From Schlegelella_A sp036496385 (GTDB lineage: Bacteria; Pseudomonadota; Gammaproteobacteria; Burkholderiales; Burkholderiaceae_C), in contig DASXLD010000004.1 of assembly GCA_036496385.1 (NCBI GenBank), positions 1-64,000 on the forward strand: DNA of 64,000 nucleotides. Reading direction: 5' to 3'. How positions within the stretch are numbered: position 1 is the stretch's first letter; each line of letters opens with the position of its first letter. Below the pieces are notes generated by a model that did not search any database, was not told the origin of the DNA, and saw nothing but the letters and a program-made list of their open reading frames with translations. Below, one piece after another: positions 6,528-15,775 of this stretch. Made by a program: the position numbers and the translations under genes.

Positions 6528-8752
6528 AGGTCGGTGATCCGAACTTCGCCCGGATCGCTGTGGAGATCGATCACCCGGCAGTCGCCGCACATCTGCAGGC
6601 GTTGCGCGGCGGCGCCCTGGAACATCGAGTGGCCGGCGAGCCGCCCGAGCATCGTCTCGATCGCACGCGCCGTGCCGAACGGCTTCGCGCACCGGATGCA
6701 GCGAAACGGCTCGGCCTCGTTCAGCACCCGCGGCTGGCGGCGCGCCTTGCCACCGTCGGCAAGCAGCAGCCGCGGCACGAGCGTGATCGCGTCCTCCGGG
6801 CAGGTGGTCGCGCACAGGCCGCACTGGACGCAGTTCTTCTCGATCATGCTGAGGCGCGGCGAGTCGGCGTTGTCGAGCAACGCGCCTTCCGGACACGCGC
6901 CGACGCAGGCAAGGCAGAGCGTGCACGCCGCGCGGTCGACGACGACCGTGCCGAACGGCGTCGGCTGGGTCGCCGTCGCCGGCAGCGCGATCTCGTCGAC
7001 CGGCGTCGGCGCCTCGCGCAGCAGATGCTCGAGCGCGAGGTCGAGCGTGGTCCGCTTGTCGGCCTGCACGGCGAAGGTGGCAGCGCGCCGCACCGTCTTC
7101 GCTGGCGGGCGCTGCAGCGCGGCATCGAGGCGCAGCAGGGCGGGATCGGCGCGCGCTGCGGCAGCGCCGCCGCGCGACGGTGCGGGTCCGACGGGAGCGG
7201 TGCCGGAGTGCAAGCGTGCCACCTCGCCGCCGCCGACGATGCGAAAGTGCTCGCCGGCAAAGCCGAGCCCGCCGAGGATCGCCTCTGCGACGCGCATCTG
7301 GGCATCGATCGCCTCGCGATACGCGGGCGCTTCCTCGTCCGTCACGAGCACCCAGACCTGGGCCGCGCCAAAGGCGATCGCGGCGAGCCAGAGATCGATG
7401 CCGACCGACGCGGTATGCCACACCTCGAACGGCAGGACGCGCGCCGGAACGCCGTGCAGGGCCGGGTCGATGCGCGCGGCCCGGCCGAGCGCATCGACCG
7501 CCGCGGCGCCCGCTTCGCGGCTGTGCAGCAGCAGCGCGGCGTCGCTGCCGCCGGCGCGCGCGTAGGTCGCGAGCAGCGTGCGGATGCGTGCGCCGAGCTC
7601 GTGCGGGCGCGGCGCCGCATACGTGAGAGCCCCGCTCGGGCAGACCGTCGTGCACGCGCCGCAGCCGACGCACAGATGCGGCTCGACGACGATGCCGCCG
7701 CTCGCCGCCCTACCCTTGGCGGAGGCGTCGCTGCGGATCGCCGCCGCCGAGCAGACGTCGATGCACGCCGTGCAGCCGATCTGGCCGTTGCGCGTGTGGG
7801 CGCAGATCTTCTGCCGGTAGTCGAAGAACTTCGGCTTTTCGAACTCGCCGACCAGGGCGCGAAGGCCGAGCACGGCACCGACCAGCGCGGCGTCGTCGGC
7901 GGCATGGAAGTAGCCCTGCGGCGGCTGGTGCAAGACGATCTGCGGCGTGTCCTGCAGGTCGAGGACGAGATCGAAGCGCTGGCTCTCTTCGCTCGCGGCG
8001 CGCTCGAAGTCGATTGCTCCGGCGGCGCCGCAGGCGCGCACGCAGTCGCGATTCCCGGTGCACTTCTCCAGGTCGATCTGGTAGCTGAAGTCGATCGCCT
8101 GCTCGGGACAGACTTCGATGCAGGCGTTGCAGCGGGTGCACAGATCGAGGTCGATCGGATTGCCGCTCGTCCACGCGACCTCGAACGCTCCGAGCCAGCC
8201 GGCGATGCGCGTCGGCCGGCCGGCATGGACCGGCATCGTCCGCATTTGCGGCAGCGTGCCGCCGGGGGTCGTGACGAGCAGGCTGACGTCGAGGTCGTCG
8301 GCGAGCAGCGCCGCGGCGCGCCGGGCGCGGGCGGCACTGCCGATCACGACGACGCGGCCGGCGGACGCGTACGACACGGTCGGCACCGGCTCGGGCGGCG
8401 GCAGCTGCGCGGCGGCGATCAGCGCCGCCATCTTCGGCAGCGCCTTCGCGTGGTCCCTCGACCAGCCGCCGGTCTCGCGGATGTTGACGAAATGGATCGG
8501 CCGCTCGCTCGCGGGCAGCGCGCCTTCGGTCGCCTGCGCGAGCTCGATGAAGAGACGGCTTTCCTGCGTGCAGGCGACGAGCAGGTCGTCGCTCGTACGA
8601 GCCGCGCGCTGGAACGCGCCGGCCTCGCGCCGGCAGAGCAGCGAATGGACCGTCGCCGCGCCGTCGCCGTCAGGTCCCAGAGCCCGGGCCAGTGCCGGGC
8701 CGTCGATCGACATCGTCTGGTTGCAATCGCAGATCAGGGTCGTCTTCGGCAC
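6524..8752 (-). CDS. Polyferredoxin with about six 4Fe-4S motifs, FDH-associated
   Basis: This is a cytoplasmic iron-sulfur electron carrier. In 742 residues it carries cysteine motifs CTRCNACIEVCP, CTGNRDCVRACG, CTACIDVC, CVGCGACTTVCP, CTLCLACVGACP and CVQCGLCATTCP, plus a C-terminal CIRC/CGDC pair that may bind zinc. The GTG start at 8752 puts KTTLICDCN at the N-terminus, as expected for this family. The frame is open up to an ATG at 8881, but the extra residues are low-complexity Arg/Pro and look like a shadow of DUF3306. The start is therefore uncertain. It overlaps DUF3306 upstream and the TorD gene downstream, and probably links the two formate dehydrogenases to an unknown acceptor. Confidence 0.85.
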   Translation of the reverse strand: MPKTTLICDCNQTMSIDGPALARALGPDGDGAATVHSLLCRREAGAFQRAARTSDDLLVACTQESRLFIELAQATEGALPASERPIHFVNIRETGGWSRDHAKALPKMAALIAAAQLPPPEPVPTVSYASAGRVVVIGSAARARRAAALLADDLDVSLLVTTPGGTLPQMRTMPVHAGRPTRIAGWLGAFEVAWTSGNPIDLDLCTRCNACIEVCPEQAIDFSYQIDLEKCTGNRDCVRACGAAGAIDFERAASEESQRFDLVLDLQDTPQIVLHQPPQGYFHAADDAALVGAVLGLRALVGEFEKPKFFDYRQKICAHTRNGQIGCTACIDVCSAAAIRSDASAKGRAASGGIVVEPHLCVGCGACTTVCPSGALTYAAPRPHELGARIRTLLATYARAGGSDAALLLHSREAGAAAVDALGRAARIDPALHGVPARVLPFEVWHTASVGIDLWLAAIAFGAAQVWVLVTDEEAPAYREAIDAQMRVAEAILGGLGFAGEHFRIVGGGEVARLHSGTAPVGPAPSRGGAAAARADPALLRLDAALQRPPAKTVRRAATFAVQADKRTTLDLALEHLLREAPTPVDEIALPATATQPTPFGTVVVDRAACTLCLACVGACPEGALLDNADSPRLSMIEKNCVQCGLCATTCPEDAITLVPRLLLADGGKARRQPRVLNEAEPFRCIRCAKPFGTARAIETMLGRLAGHSMFQGAAAQRLQMCGDCRVIDLHSDPGEVRITDL

Positions 8753-9326
8753 GGGCTTGGGTTTCGGCAGGCGGAGATGGACACGAGCTCGATGGTGCCA
8801 CGACCTCAGGAGGCCTCCCATCGGGACAAGCAATGCCCTCGCGGGCAGATGCGTCCGCCGCAGCGTCCTCGGCACCCTCATCGTTGAACAACCCGAGCGC
8901 CACCGCCTGGTTCATCCGGCGCAGCATCGCGAGGGGCAGCGGATCGGGCTTGCCGTAGTCGTCGATGTAGGTATCGAGGCCGTCCATGACGTTGAAGCGC
9001 GGATCGCTGAAGAGCTTTTTCAGCGCCGCGTTGCGCACCGAGCCGTCGACGCCCGGCAGCATGAAGCGCGTGTAGTCGGAATCGCGCGTCAGCGCCGCGA
9101 CGTCGGCGAGCGTCGGCAACGGCGCCGCCGCGGCCGGCTCGGCAGGAGTCGGCGGCGGCATGTCTGCCTGAACCGGCGCGATGGCGGCGGTCGGCACGGC
9201 GATCGGCGCCACGGGCGACCGCTGCCCGGCCGGCGCCTCCGGCGTCGGCGCGGTATCGAGGACGGAAGCACCGCCGGCCTTGCGCCGCGACCAGCGCGCG
9301 AGGAAGCCCTCGCCCTCGCCACTCAT
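8670..9326 (-). CDS. DUF3306 domain protein
   Basis: This 218-residue protein begins MSGEGEGFLARWSRRK, the hallmark start of DUF3306. A Pro/Ala-rich linker follows, then the conserved core DSDYTRFMLPGVD and the LFSDPRFNVMDGLDTYIDDY region. Function is unknown; the family is found beside DUF3305 in formate dehydrogenase loci. The start overlaps the DUF3305 stop as ATGA. The C-terminal 27 codons overlap, out of frame, the start of the polyferredoxin gene, an unusually long overlap for this locus. Confidence 0.85.
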   Translation of the reverse strand: MSGEGEGFLARWSRRKAGGASVLDTAPTPEAPAGQRSPVAPIAVPTAAIAPVQADMPPPTPAEPAAAAPLPTLADVAALTRDSDYTRFMLPGVDGSVRNAALKKLFSDPRFNVMDGLDTYIDDYGKPDPLPLAMLRRMNQAVALGLFNDEGAEDAAADASAREGIACPDGRPPEVVAPSSSCPSPPAETQARAEDDPDLRLQPDDVDRRPGTGPGSGT

Positions 9327-9829
9327 CGCCGCTCTCCCGGCGTGACGAACGACTGCGGCCGGCGCCGTTGCTTCGGCTCGGGGCGATAGGTTGCGTCGGT
9401 ATAGGCCTGGAGCCAGGCGGCGACGTCGGCGCCGAGCGGCACGTTGTCGACCCGCTCTTGGGCGTCGAGCCAGCGGCCGGCCTCGTCGTACGAAACGCTG
9501 ACCGTCTCCGGCCAGGCGCGCGACGGATCGTCGTCGTCGACGCGCCAGACGACGAACCACACCGGCGCGCCCGAGCTGAGATTGAGGAAGTAGCCCTGGG
9601 CCTGGTCGCGGTAGAGCTCGAGCCTGAAGCCGGGATGCAGCGTTTGCTGGAGCTCGCCATCGTCGCGCAGCACGCGCGACGCGCTGCCGAATGCGTCTTC
9701 GTTCGGGACGACGTCGACGATCCGGAACCGCCACGCCTCGAACGGGTTCGGCTCGCGCTCGCGCTCGATCACGACCGCGACCGTGATCGCCGGTCGCTCC
9801 GCCGCAGGACTGGAATGTTCGCCATCCAC
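9323..9829 (-). CDS. DUF3305 domain protein
   Basis: This 168-residue cytoplasmic protein of the DUF3305 family contains the typical ERERNPFEAWRF-like motif near the N-terminus (here EREREPNPFEAWRFRIVDV). It also has a central RLELYRDQAQGYFLNLSS stretch and a PVWFVVWRV strand. The role is unknown; the pairing with DUF3306 and formate dehydrogenase genes is the main clue. The start is GTG at 9829, about 30 bp after the fdsA stop, without a clear ribosome binding site. The 4-bp overlap with DUF3306 suggests coupled translation. Confidence 0.85.
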   Translation of the reverse strand: MDGEHSSPAAERPAITVAVVIEREREPNPFEAWRFRIVDVVPNEDAFGSASRVLRDDGELQQTLHPGFRLELYRDQAQGYFLNLSSGAPVWFVVWRVDDDDPSRAWPETVSVSYDEAGRWLDAQERVDNVPLGADVAAWLQAYTDATYRPEPKQRRRPQSFVTPGERR

Positions 9830-9858
9830 CGCAGCAGTCTAGAGGCTGCGCAAAGCCC

Positions 9859-12714
9859 TCACGGCGAACCCGTGCCGTAGCCGGGGCTGGCGTGCGTCGT
9901 TCCGCCTGGCGTGACCTGGATTGCGCAGTACTTGAATTCCGGAATCTTGCCGATCGGATCGAGCGCCGAGTTGGTCATCAGGTTGGCAGCGGCCTCGTAG
10001 TAGGCGAACGGAACGAAGACCGCGCCGCGCGGCGTGCCGTCGTCGCGGCGCAGGTGCAGCGCCACTTCGCCGCGGCGCGAGCGCAACGTCACGACATCGC
10101 CGGCGACCAGGCCGATCTCCGCGATGTCGAGGCCGTGCATCGAGGCCGTGGCCATCGGCTCGATGGCGTCGAGCACGCTCGCCCGGCGCGTCATGCTGCC
10201 GGTGTGCCAGTGCTCGAGCTGGCGGCCGGTGATGAGGACGAACGGAAAGTCGGCGTCGGGGCGCTCGTTGGCCGGAATGATGTCGGCCGGAACGAGCTTG
10301 ACGCGACCATCGGACGTCGGGAAGCTGTCGTCGAAGACGATCGGCCGCCCCGGATCGTCGGCGCTCAGGCAAGGATAGGTGACGCTGTCTTCGCGCTGCA
10401 AACGCTCCCAGGTGATGCCGGCGATCGCGCCGTGCATCGCCTGGCGCATCTCCTCGTAGACCGCGGCGACACCGGCGTCGGCGCCGGCGTAGCGCCAGTC
10501 GAGGCCGAGCCGGCGCGCGATCTCCTGGATGATCCAGAGGTCGAGCCTGGCGTCGCCGGGCATGTCGAGCGCGCGTCGGCCGAGCTGCACCATGCGGTCG
10601 GTGTTGCTGACGGTGCCGGTCTTCTCCGGCCAGGCGCTCGCCGGCAGCACGACGTCGGCGAGCCACGCCGTCTCGGTCATGAAGATGTCCTGCACGACGA
10701 GGTGCTCGAGCGAAGCCAGCGCGTGCCGCGCGTGGTTCAGGTCGGGGTCGCTCATCGCCGGGTTCTCGCCCATGATGTACATGCCGCGAACCTTGTGCGG
10801 ATCGCTGTCGGGCGCGAGCGCCTTGTGCATGATCTCGACCACGGTGTAGCCGGGAACGGGATCGAGCCTGGTGTTCCAGAAGCTCTCGAACCAGTCGTGC
10901 GCGGCGGCGTTGTCGACGCGCTGGTAGTTCGGGAACATCATCGGGATCAGGCCGGCGTCGCTCGCGCCCTGCACGTTGTTCTGGCCGCGCAGCGGATGCA
11001 GCCCCGAGCCGGGCTTGCCGATCTGCCCCGTGACCGAGACGAGGGCGATCAGGCAGCGCGCGTTGTCGGTGCCGTGGACGTGCTGGCTGATGCCCATCCC
11101 CCAGAGCACCATCGCGCTGCCGGCGTTGGCAAAGGCGCGTGCCACCTCGCGCAGCGTCGCCGCCGGGATGCCGCAGATCGGCGCCATCGCCTCCGGGCTG
11201 TAGCCGCGAACGTTTTCCTTCAGCGCCTCGTAGTTGCCGACGCGCTGGCGAACGAACTCGGTGTCGACCAGGCCCTCCTCGATCACGATGTGGATCAGCG
11301 CGTTGAGCATCGCGACGTCGGTGTCGGCGTTGAACTGCAGGGTTCGCCAGGCGTAGCGCGAGAGCTCGGTTCGCCGCGGGTCGGCGAGAACGATCTTCGT
11401 GCCGCGCTGCGCCGCGTTCTTCATCCAGGTCGCGGCGACGGGGTGATTGGTGGTCGGGTTCGAGCCGATGACGAGGATGAGGTCGGCGTGCTCGACGTCG
11501 TTGACGGGGTTGCTCACCGCCCCCGAGCCGACGCCTTCGAGCAGCGCAGCGACGCTCGACGCGTGGCACAGCCGCGTGCAGTGGTCGACGTTGTTGCTGC
11601 CGAAGCCGATGCGGACCAGTTTCTGGAACAGATACGCCTCCTCGTTGCTGCCCTTGGCCGAGCCGAAGCCGGCGAGCGATTTGGGCCCGTGGCCATCGCG
11701 CAGGCGCCGCAGCGTCCCGCCGGCGGCCTCGAGCGCCTCTTCCCAGGTCGCCTCGCGAAAGACCTCCGACCAATCGGCAGGGTTGGGAACGACGTCGGGG
11801 TCCTTGGCGATGCCGGGCTTGCGCAGGAGCGGCTTGGTCAGCCGCTGCGGATGGCTCGCATAGTCGAAGCCGAAGCGTCCCTTGACGCAGAGGCGGCTGT
11901 GGTTGGCCGGCCCGTCGCGGCCGTCGACGCTGACGATCTCGTTGTCGCGCACGTTGTACGTGAGGAGGCAGCCGACGCCGCAGAACGGGCACACCGAGTC
12001 GACCTTCTTGTCGACCACCTGCGTGCCGAGCGAGGACTTCGGCATCAGCGCGCCGGTCGGGCAGGCCTGCACGCACTCGCCGCAGGCGACGCAGGTGCTG
12101 GCGCCCATCGGGTCGTCGAGATCGAACACGATCCTGCTGTGGGCGCCGCGCGCGGCGTAGCCGATGACGTCGTTGACCTGCTCCTCGCGGCAGGCGCGCA
12201 CGCAGCGCTTGCACTGGATGCAGGCATCGAGATTGACGGCCATCGCGGGGTGCGAGACGTCGGCGGCAGGTTGCTCGCGACGGAGCGCCCGCAGCGCCGG
12301 CCGCACCGAGACGCCTTCGCGGGCCGCCCACTCGCTCAGCTCGCCGTGCGGCAAGGCGCCGGCGTCGTCGACCCATTTGTAGCCGGCGTCCGGCAGGTCG
12401 GCGAGCAGCATCTCGAGGACCATGTGCTGGCTCTTCTTGGCGCGCTCGCTGCCGGTCTGCACGACCATGTCCTTCTGCACCGCGCGGCAGCAGCTCGGCG
12501 CGAGCGTGCGTTCGCCGCCGACCTCGACGACGCAGGCGCGGCAGTTGCCGTCGGGCCGGTAGCCCTCCTTGAAGCAGAGGGTCGGAATGGCGATGCCTTC
12601 GCGGCTGGCGACGCTGAGGATCGTCTCGCCTTCGAAGGCGCTGACTTTCCTGCCGTCGAGCGTGATGTCGAGCCGTGCGGCCTGCAGATGGGCGAGGACG
12701 GCGGGGGCGTTCAC
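9859..12714 (-). CDS. fdsA: NAD-dependent formate dehydrogenase alpha subunit
   Basis: This is the catalytic subunit of a soluble, cytoplasmic formate dehydrogenase that reduces NAD+ through its partner FdsB. In 951 residues it has an N-terminal 2Fe-2S domain (C47, C58, C61, C75 or C76) and NuoG-like cluster sites. Two 4Fe-4S sets follow: C165-C168-C171-C175 and C208-C211-C214-C218. The molybdopterin part begins with C242-C245-C249 and C276, and the Mo-ligand position is cysteine (C393, in RLCHASSVAAL). The GTG start overlaps the fdsB stop as GTGA. No TAT signal is present, in contrast to the other FDH in the window. Confidence 0.95.
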   Translation of the reverse strand: MNAPAVLAHLQAARLDITLDGRKVSAFEGETILSVASREGIAIPTLCFKEGYRPDGNCRACVVEVGGERTLAPSCCRAVQKDMVVQTGSERAKKSQHMVLEMLLADLPDAGYKWVDDAGALPHGELSEWAAREGVSVRPALRALRREQPAADVSHPAMAVNLDACIQCKRCVRACREEQVNDVIGYAARGAHSRIVFDLDDPMGASTCVACGECVQACPTGALMPKSSLGTQVVDKKVDSVCPFCGVGCLLTYNVRDNEIVSVDGRDGPANHSRLCVKGRFGFDYASHPQRLTKPLLRKPGIAKDPDVVPNPADWSEVFREATWEEALEAAGGTLRRLRDGHGPKSLAGFGSAKGSNEEAYLFQKLVRIGFGSNNVDHCTRLCHASSVAALLEGVGSGAVSNPVNDVEHADLILVIGSNPTTNHPVAATWMKNAAQRGTKIVLADPRRTELSRYAWRTLQFNADTDVAMLNALIHIVIEEGLVDTEFVRQRVGNYEALKENVRGYSPEAMAPICGIPAATLREVARAFANAGSAMVLWGMGISQHVHGTDNARCLIALVSVTGQIGKPGSGLHPLRGQNNVQGASDAGLIPMMFPNYQRVDNAAAHDWFESFWNTRLDPVPGYTVVEIMHKALAPDSDPHKVRGMYIMGENPAMSDPDLNHARHALASLEHLVVQDIFMTETAWLADVVLPASAWPEKTGTVSNTDRMVQLGRRALDMPGDARLDLWIIQEIARRLGLDWRYAGADAGVAAVYEEMRQAMHGAIAGITWERLQREDSVTYPCLSADDPGRPIVFDDSFPTSDGRVKLVPADIIPANERPDADFPFVLITGRQLEHWHTGSMTRRASVLDAIEPMATASMHGLDIAEIGLVAGDVVTLRSRRGEVALHLRRDDGTPRGAVFVPFAYYEAAANLMTNSALDPIGKIPEFKYCAIQVTPGGTTHASPGYGTGSP

Positions 12715-14540
12715 GGCTTCGCTCCGTTGCCGGAGATCTCGTGCGCGAAGTGCTTCTGCACGCTGCGGATCGGATTCGGCGCCGCCTGGCCGAGGCCGCA
12801 GATCGAAGCGTCGATCATCACCTGGTTGAGGTCCTCGAGCGTGGCCGCGTCCCAGATCGGCGCCGTCATGAGTTGTGCCGCCTTGTCGGTGCCGACGCGG
12901 CACGGCGTGCACTGGCCGCAGCTTTCGTGGGCGAAGAACTTCATCATGTTCAGGGCAGCGTCGCGGGCGCGGTCATGATGACCGAGCACGATCACCGCCG
13001 CCGAGCCGATGAAGCAGCCATGCGGCTGCAGCGTGTCGAAGTCGAGCGGAATGTCGGCCATGCCCGCCGGCAGGATGCCACCCGAGGCGCCACCGGGCAA
13101 ATAGCCGTACAGCGTGTGGCCCTCGGCCATGCCGCCGCAGTACTCGGCGACGAGCTCGTTCAGGGTGATGCCGGCCGGTGCCAGCTTGACGCCGGGCCGC
13201 CGGACGCGGCCGCTGACGCTGAAGCTGCGCAGGCCCTTCCGGCCGTGGCGGCCGAAGCCAGCGAACCACTCCGGACCGCGCGCGACGATGTCGCGCACCC
13301 AGTACAGCGTCTCGAAGTTGTGCTCGAGGGTCGGCCGGCCGAAGAGGCCGATCGAAGCGATGTACGGCGGCCTCAGACGCGGCTCGCCGCGCTGGCCCTC
13401 GATGCTCTCGATCATCGCCGACTCTTCGCCGCAGATATAGGCGCCGGCGCCGCGGCGCAGTTCGATGTGCGGCAAGGCGAACGTCGCCGCCCGCTGCAGC
13501 TTCGCCAGCTCGGCAGTCAGCAACGTGCGGCAGCCGTGGTATTCGTCGCGCAGGTAGAGGTAGCAGGCGTCGACGCCGACGACGTGCGCGGCGATCAGCA
13601 TGCCCTCGAGAAAACGGTGCGGGTCGCGCTCGAGATAGGTGCGATCCTTGAACGTGCCGGGCTCGCCCTCGTCGATGTTCACCGCCATCAGGCGCGGCGC
13701 CGGCTGCTCGCGCACGATTCGCCATTTGCGGCCGGCCGGAAAGCCGGCGCCGCCGAGGCCGCGCAGGCCCGAGCCCTCCAGTGCCTTCATCACCGCCTCC
13801 GGCTCGCGCCGGCCGCCGATGACCTCGGCCGCAAGAGCGTAGCCGCCGCCGGCGACGTAGCTCGCGTGGTCGACGAACGCCGGCGCGACGTCGGCCTCGC
13901 GCTCGCTCACGCTCTGCTCGGCGAAGCTCGCCGGAGCGAAGTCGGCATCGCCGTTGCCGGCCGGGTGCACGATCCGGTTGCCGCGCACCGCCGCCTCGAC
14001 CGCCGCCAGATCGGCGCGCATCACCGGGTACTGATGCACGACGGCGACCGGCGCCTGCTCGCAGCGGCCGACGCAGGGCGCGGCCACCACTTCGACGTCG
14101 GCGCCGAGCAGCGCCGGCAAGCGCTCGAGCAGATCGCGGGCGCCCGCCATCTCGCAGCTCAGGCCATCGCAGACGCGAACGGTGAGCGCGGGCGGCGTCT
14201 CGCCGTCGCCGCGCACTTCGAAGTGGTGATAGAAGGTCGCGACCTCGAACACCTCGGCCATCGGCACGTTCGTCTCGCGCGCGAGCGCCACCAGATGCCG
14301 CTCGTGCAAGCCGCGGTAGCGATCGTTGACCAGGTGCAGATGCTCGATCAGACGATGCCGCGGCCAACCGTCCGCGGGTCGCTCGCCGAGCAGCTCGTTG
14401 ATCTCGGCGAGCGATGTCTCGTCGGCTTGACGCCCTTTCAGGCGGCTCTTGCGCTTGATGCGCAGCCGCAGGTCATCGACGCTGGCCGAACCCACCACCG
14501 TCGACGCTGCGCCATCACGCCGCTGTTCGTTGACAGTCAT
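12711..14540 (-). CDS. fdsB: Formate dehydrogenase beta subunit, NuoE-NuoF fusion
   Basis: This is the diaphorase subunit that passes electrons from FdsA to NAD+. Its 609 residues fuse a NuoE/FdsG-like thioredoxin-fold 2Fe-2S domain (about 25-175; C124, C129, C156, C160) to a NuoF-like domain. The latter has the FMN/NAD glycine-rich motif LRGLGGAGFPAGRKW and a C-terminal 4Fe-4S motif ESCGQCTPCRVG. In Cupriavidus and Rhodobacter FDHs these are separate fdsG and fdsB genes. The start at 14540 is preferred over an ATG at 14591 because only the former has a plausible purine-rich stretch upstream. No fdsC/fdhD or fdsD gene is seen nearby. Confidence 0.93.
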   Translation of the reverse strand: MTVNEQRRDGAASTVVGSASVDDLRLRIKRKSRLKGRQADETSLAEINELLGERPADGWPRHRLIEHLHLVNDRYRGLHERHLVALARETNVPMAEVFEVATFYHHFEVRGDGETPPALTVRVCDGLSCEMAGARDLLERLPALLGADVEVVAAPCVGRCEQAPVAVVHQYPVMRADLAAVEAAVRGNRIVHPAGNGDADFAPASFAEQSVSEREADVAPAFVDHASYVAGGGYALAAEVIGGRREPEAVMKALEGSGLRGLGGAGFPAGRKWRIVREQPAPRLMAVNIDEGEPGTFKDRTYLERDPHRFLEGMLIAAHVVGVDACYLYLRDEYHGCRTLLTAELAKLQRAATFALPHIELRRGAGAYICGEESAMIESIEGQRGEPRLRPPYIASIGLFGRPTLEHNFETLYWVRDIVARGPEWFAGFGRHGRKGLRSFSVSGRVRRPGVKLAPAGITLNELVAEYCGGMAEGHTLYGYLPGGASGGILPAGMADIPLDFDTLQPHGCFIGSAAVIVLGHHDRARDAALNMMKFFAHESCGQCTPCRVGTDKAAQLMTAPIWDAATLEDLNQVMIDASICGLGQAAPNPIRSVQKHFAHEISGNGAKP

Positions 14541-14739
14541 TCGCCGGTTCCCGACCCTTCCTTCAAAGGATGTGGATGGTCTGTTGTACACCGGCGCCGC
14601 ACGCCAGGCTGATGCCGGGCCGGGATTCCCGCACGAGGATCACGACCGAGCGACTATCGGGGAGCGGGGTGGCCGGCGTCCAATTCAATCGGTGAACGTC
14701 GCGATTCGCGACGGGAATGAAGGTGCGGAAAAACGCTCA

Positions 14740-15729
14740 TCACGCGTTCGCAGGCGGACCGACGGCAGTCGGCGCATGCACTGCCGCCGGCTCGAGCGCG
14801 CCAAGGGCACCCGCGGAGTCCAGCCAGGCAGGCTCGCGCGCGAGGCGCAATGCGGCCGCGAGCGCCAACGCCGGTCGCGCGCTGGTCGCGACCATGAAGC
14901 CGATCGGCGTGCGCACGTCGGGCTCGAGCAACGGCTGCGCCTCGAGCTCGGGATGGGCGTGCGCGAGCGTCAGCAGCGAGCCCGGCACGACCGCGCTGAC
15001 CTGGCCCTCGAGCACGCTCAGCACGACGGCGACGATCGCATTGGTCTCGATCGCCGGCCGCACGGTCACGCCGGCGTCGCGGAAGGCGCCGTCGACGATG
15101 CTGCGGTTGTGCATCTCCGGAGTCAGCAGGCAGAGAGGATGTGCCGCCGCCTCGCGCCACGTCAGGGAGGGGCCGAGGCGAACCGCGCTGCCGCCCGGCC
15201 TCGCCTGGCTCCGCCGCAGCAGGTAGTAGCGCTCGACATACTGCGGCACGGCTTCGAGCCGACCGGCACGCCGGCTCATGCGCTCGGTGTAGCCGAGACC
15301 GAGGTCGAGCGAGAGATTGTCGATCCCCGACTCGATCTCCGGCGATGCCAGCGAACGCACGACCGGCAGGATGCCGGCGTGGCGCGCCTGCAGCCGGGCG
15401 GCGAAGCGCGAGGCCAGCGGCACTGCCGTCGGCACCGCGCCGATCACGATCGTGCCGCGCGGATCGTCGGCGCTGCTGTGCAGATCCTGGCGCAGCGTCT
15501 CGTTCTCGCGCAGCAGCCGATGCGCCGTCTCGAGGACGCGCTCGCCTTCCGGCGTCAGTCCCTCGTAGCTGCGCCCGCGGCGCACGATCGCGACGCCGAG
15601 CTGCTCCTCGAGCGCACGCAGCGCGTTCGAGAGCGCGGGCTGGGTGATGTGGCACGCGCTCGCGGCGCGGCCGAAGTGGCGGTGCTGGTCGAGCGCCGCG
15701 AGATAGCGCATGGCGTCGAGCAGGTTCAC
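14740..15729 (-). CDS. LysR-family transcriptional regulator
   Basis: This 329-residue DNA-binding regulator has an N-terminal winged helix-turn-helix (about 1-60, with FGRAASACHITQPALSNALR) and a periplasmic-binding-protein-like effector domain. It lies 200 bp upstream of fdsB on the same strand. FdsR-type LysR proteins control soluble FDH operons in related bacteria, so control of the formate locus is the likeliest role. The effector, perhaps formate, cannot be read from sequence. The start is GTG at 15729; a later ATG at 15711 is possible. Confidence 0.88.
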   Translation of the reverse strand: MNLLDAMRYLAALDQHRHFGRAASACHITQPALSNALRALEEQLGVAIVRRGRSYEGLTPEGERVLETAHRLLRENETLRQDLHSSADDPRGTIVIGAVPTAVPLASRFAARLQARHAGILPVVRSLASPEIESGIDNLSLDLGLGYTERMSRRAGRLEAVPQYVERYYLLRRSQARPGGSAVRLGPSLTWREAAAHPLCLLTPEMHNRSIVDGAFRDAGVTVRPAIETNAIVAVVLSVLEGQVSAVVPGSLLTLAHAHPELEAQPLLEPDVRTPIGFMVATSARPALALAAALRLAREPAWLDSAGALGALEPAAVHAPTAVGPPANA

Positions 15730-15775
15730 GAGACGCCGTCTCCAGCGTGGGCTTTCGCCGATCGGCGGCGCCGGC

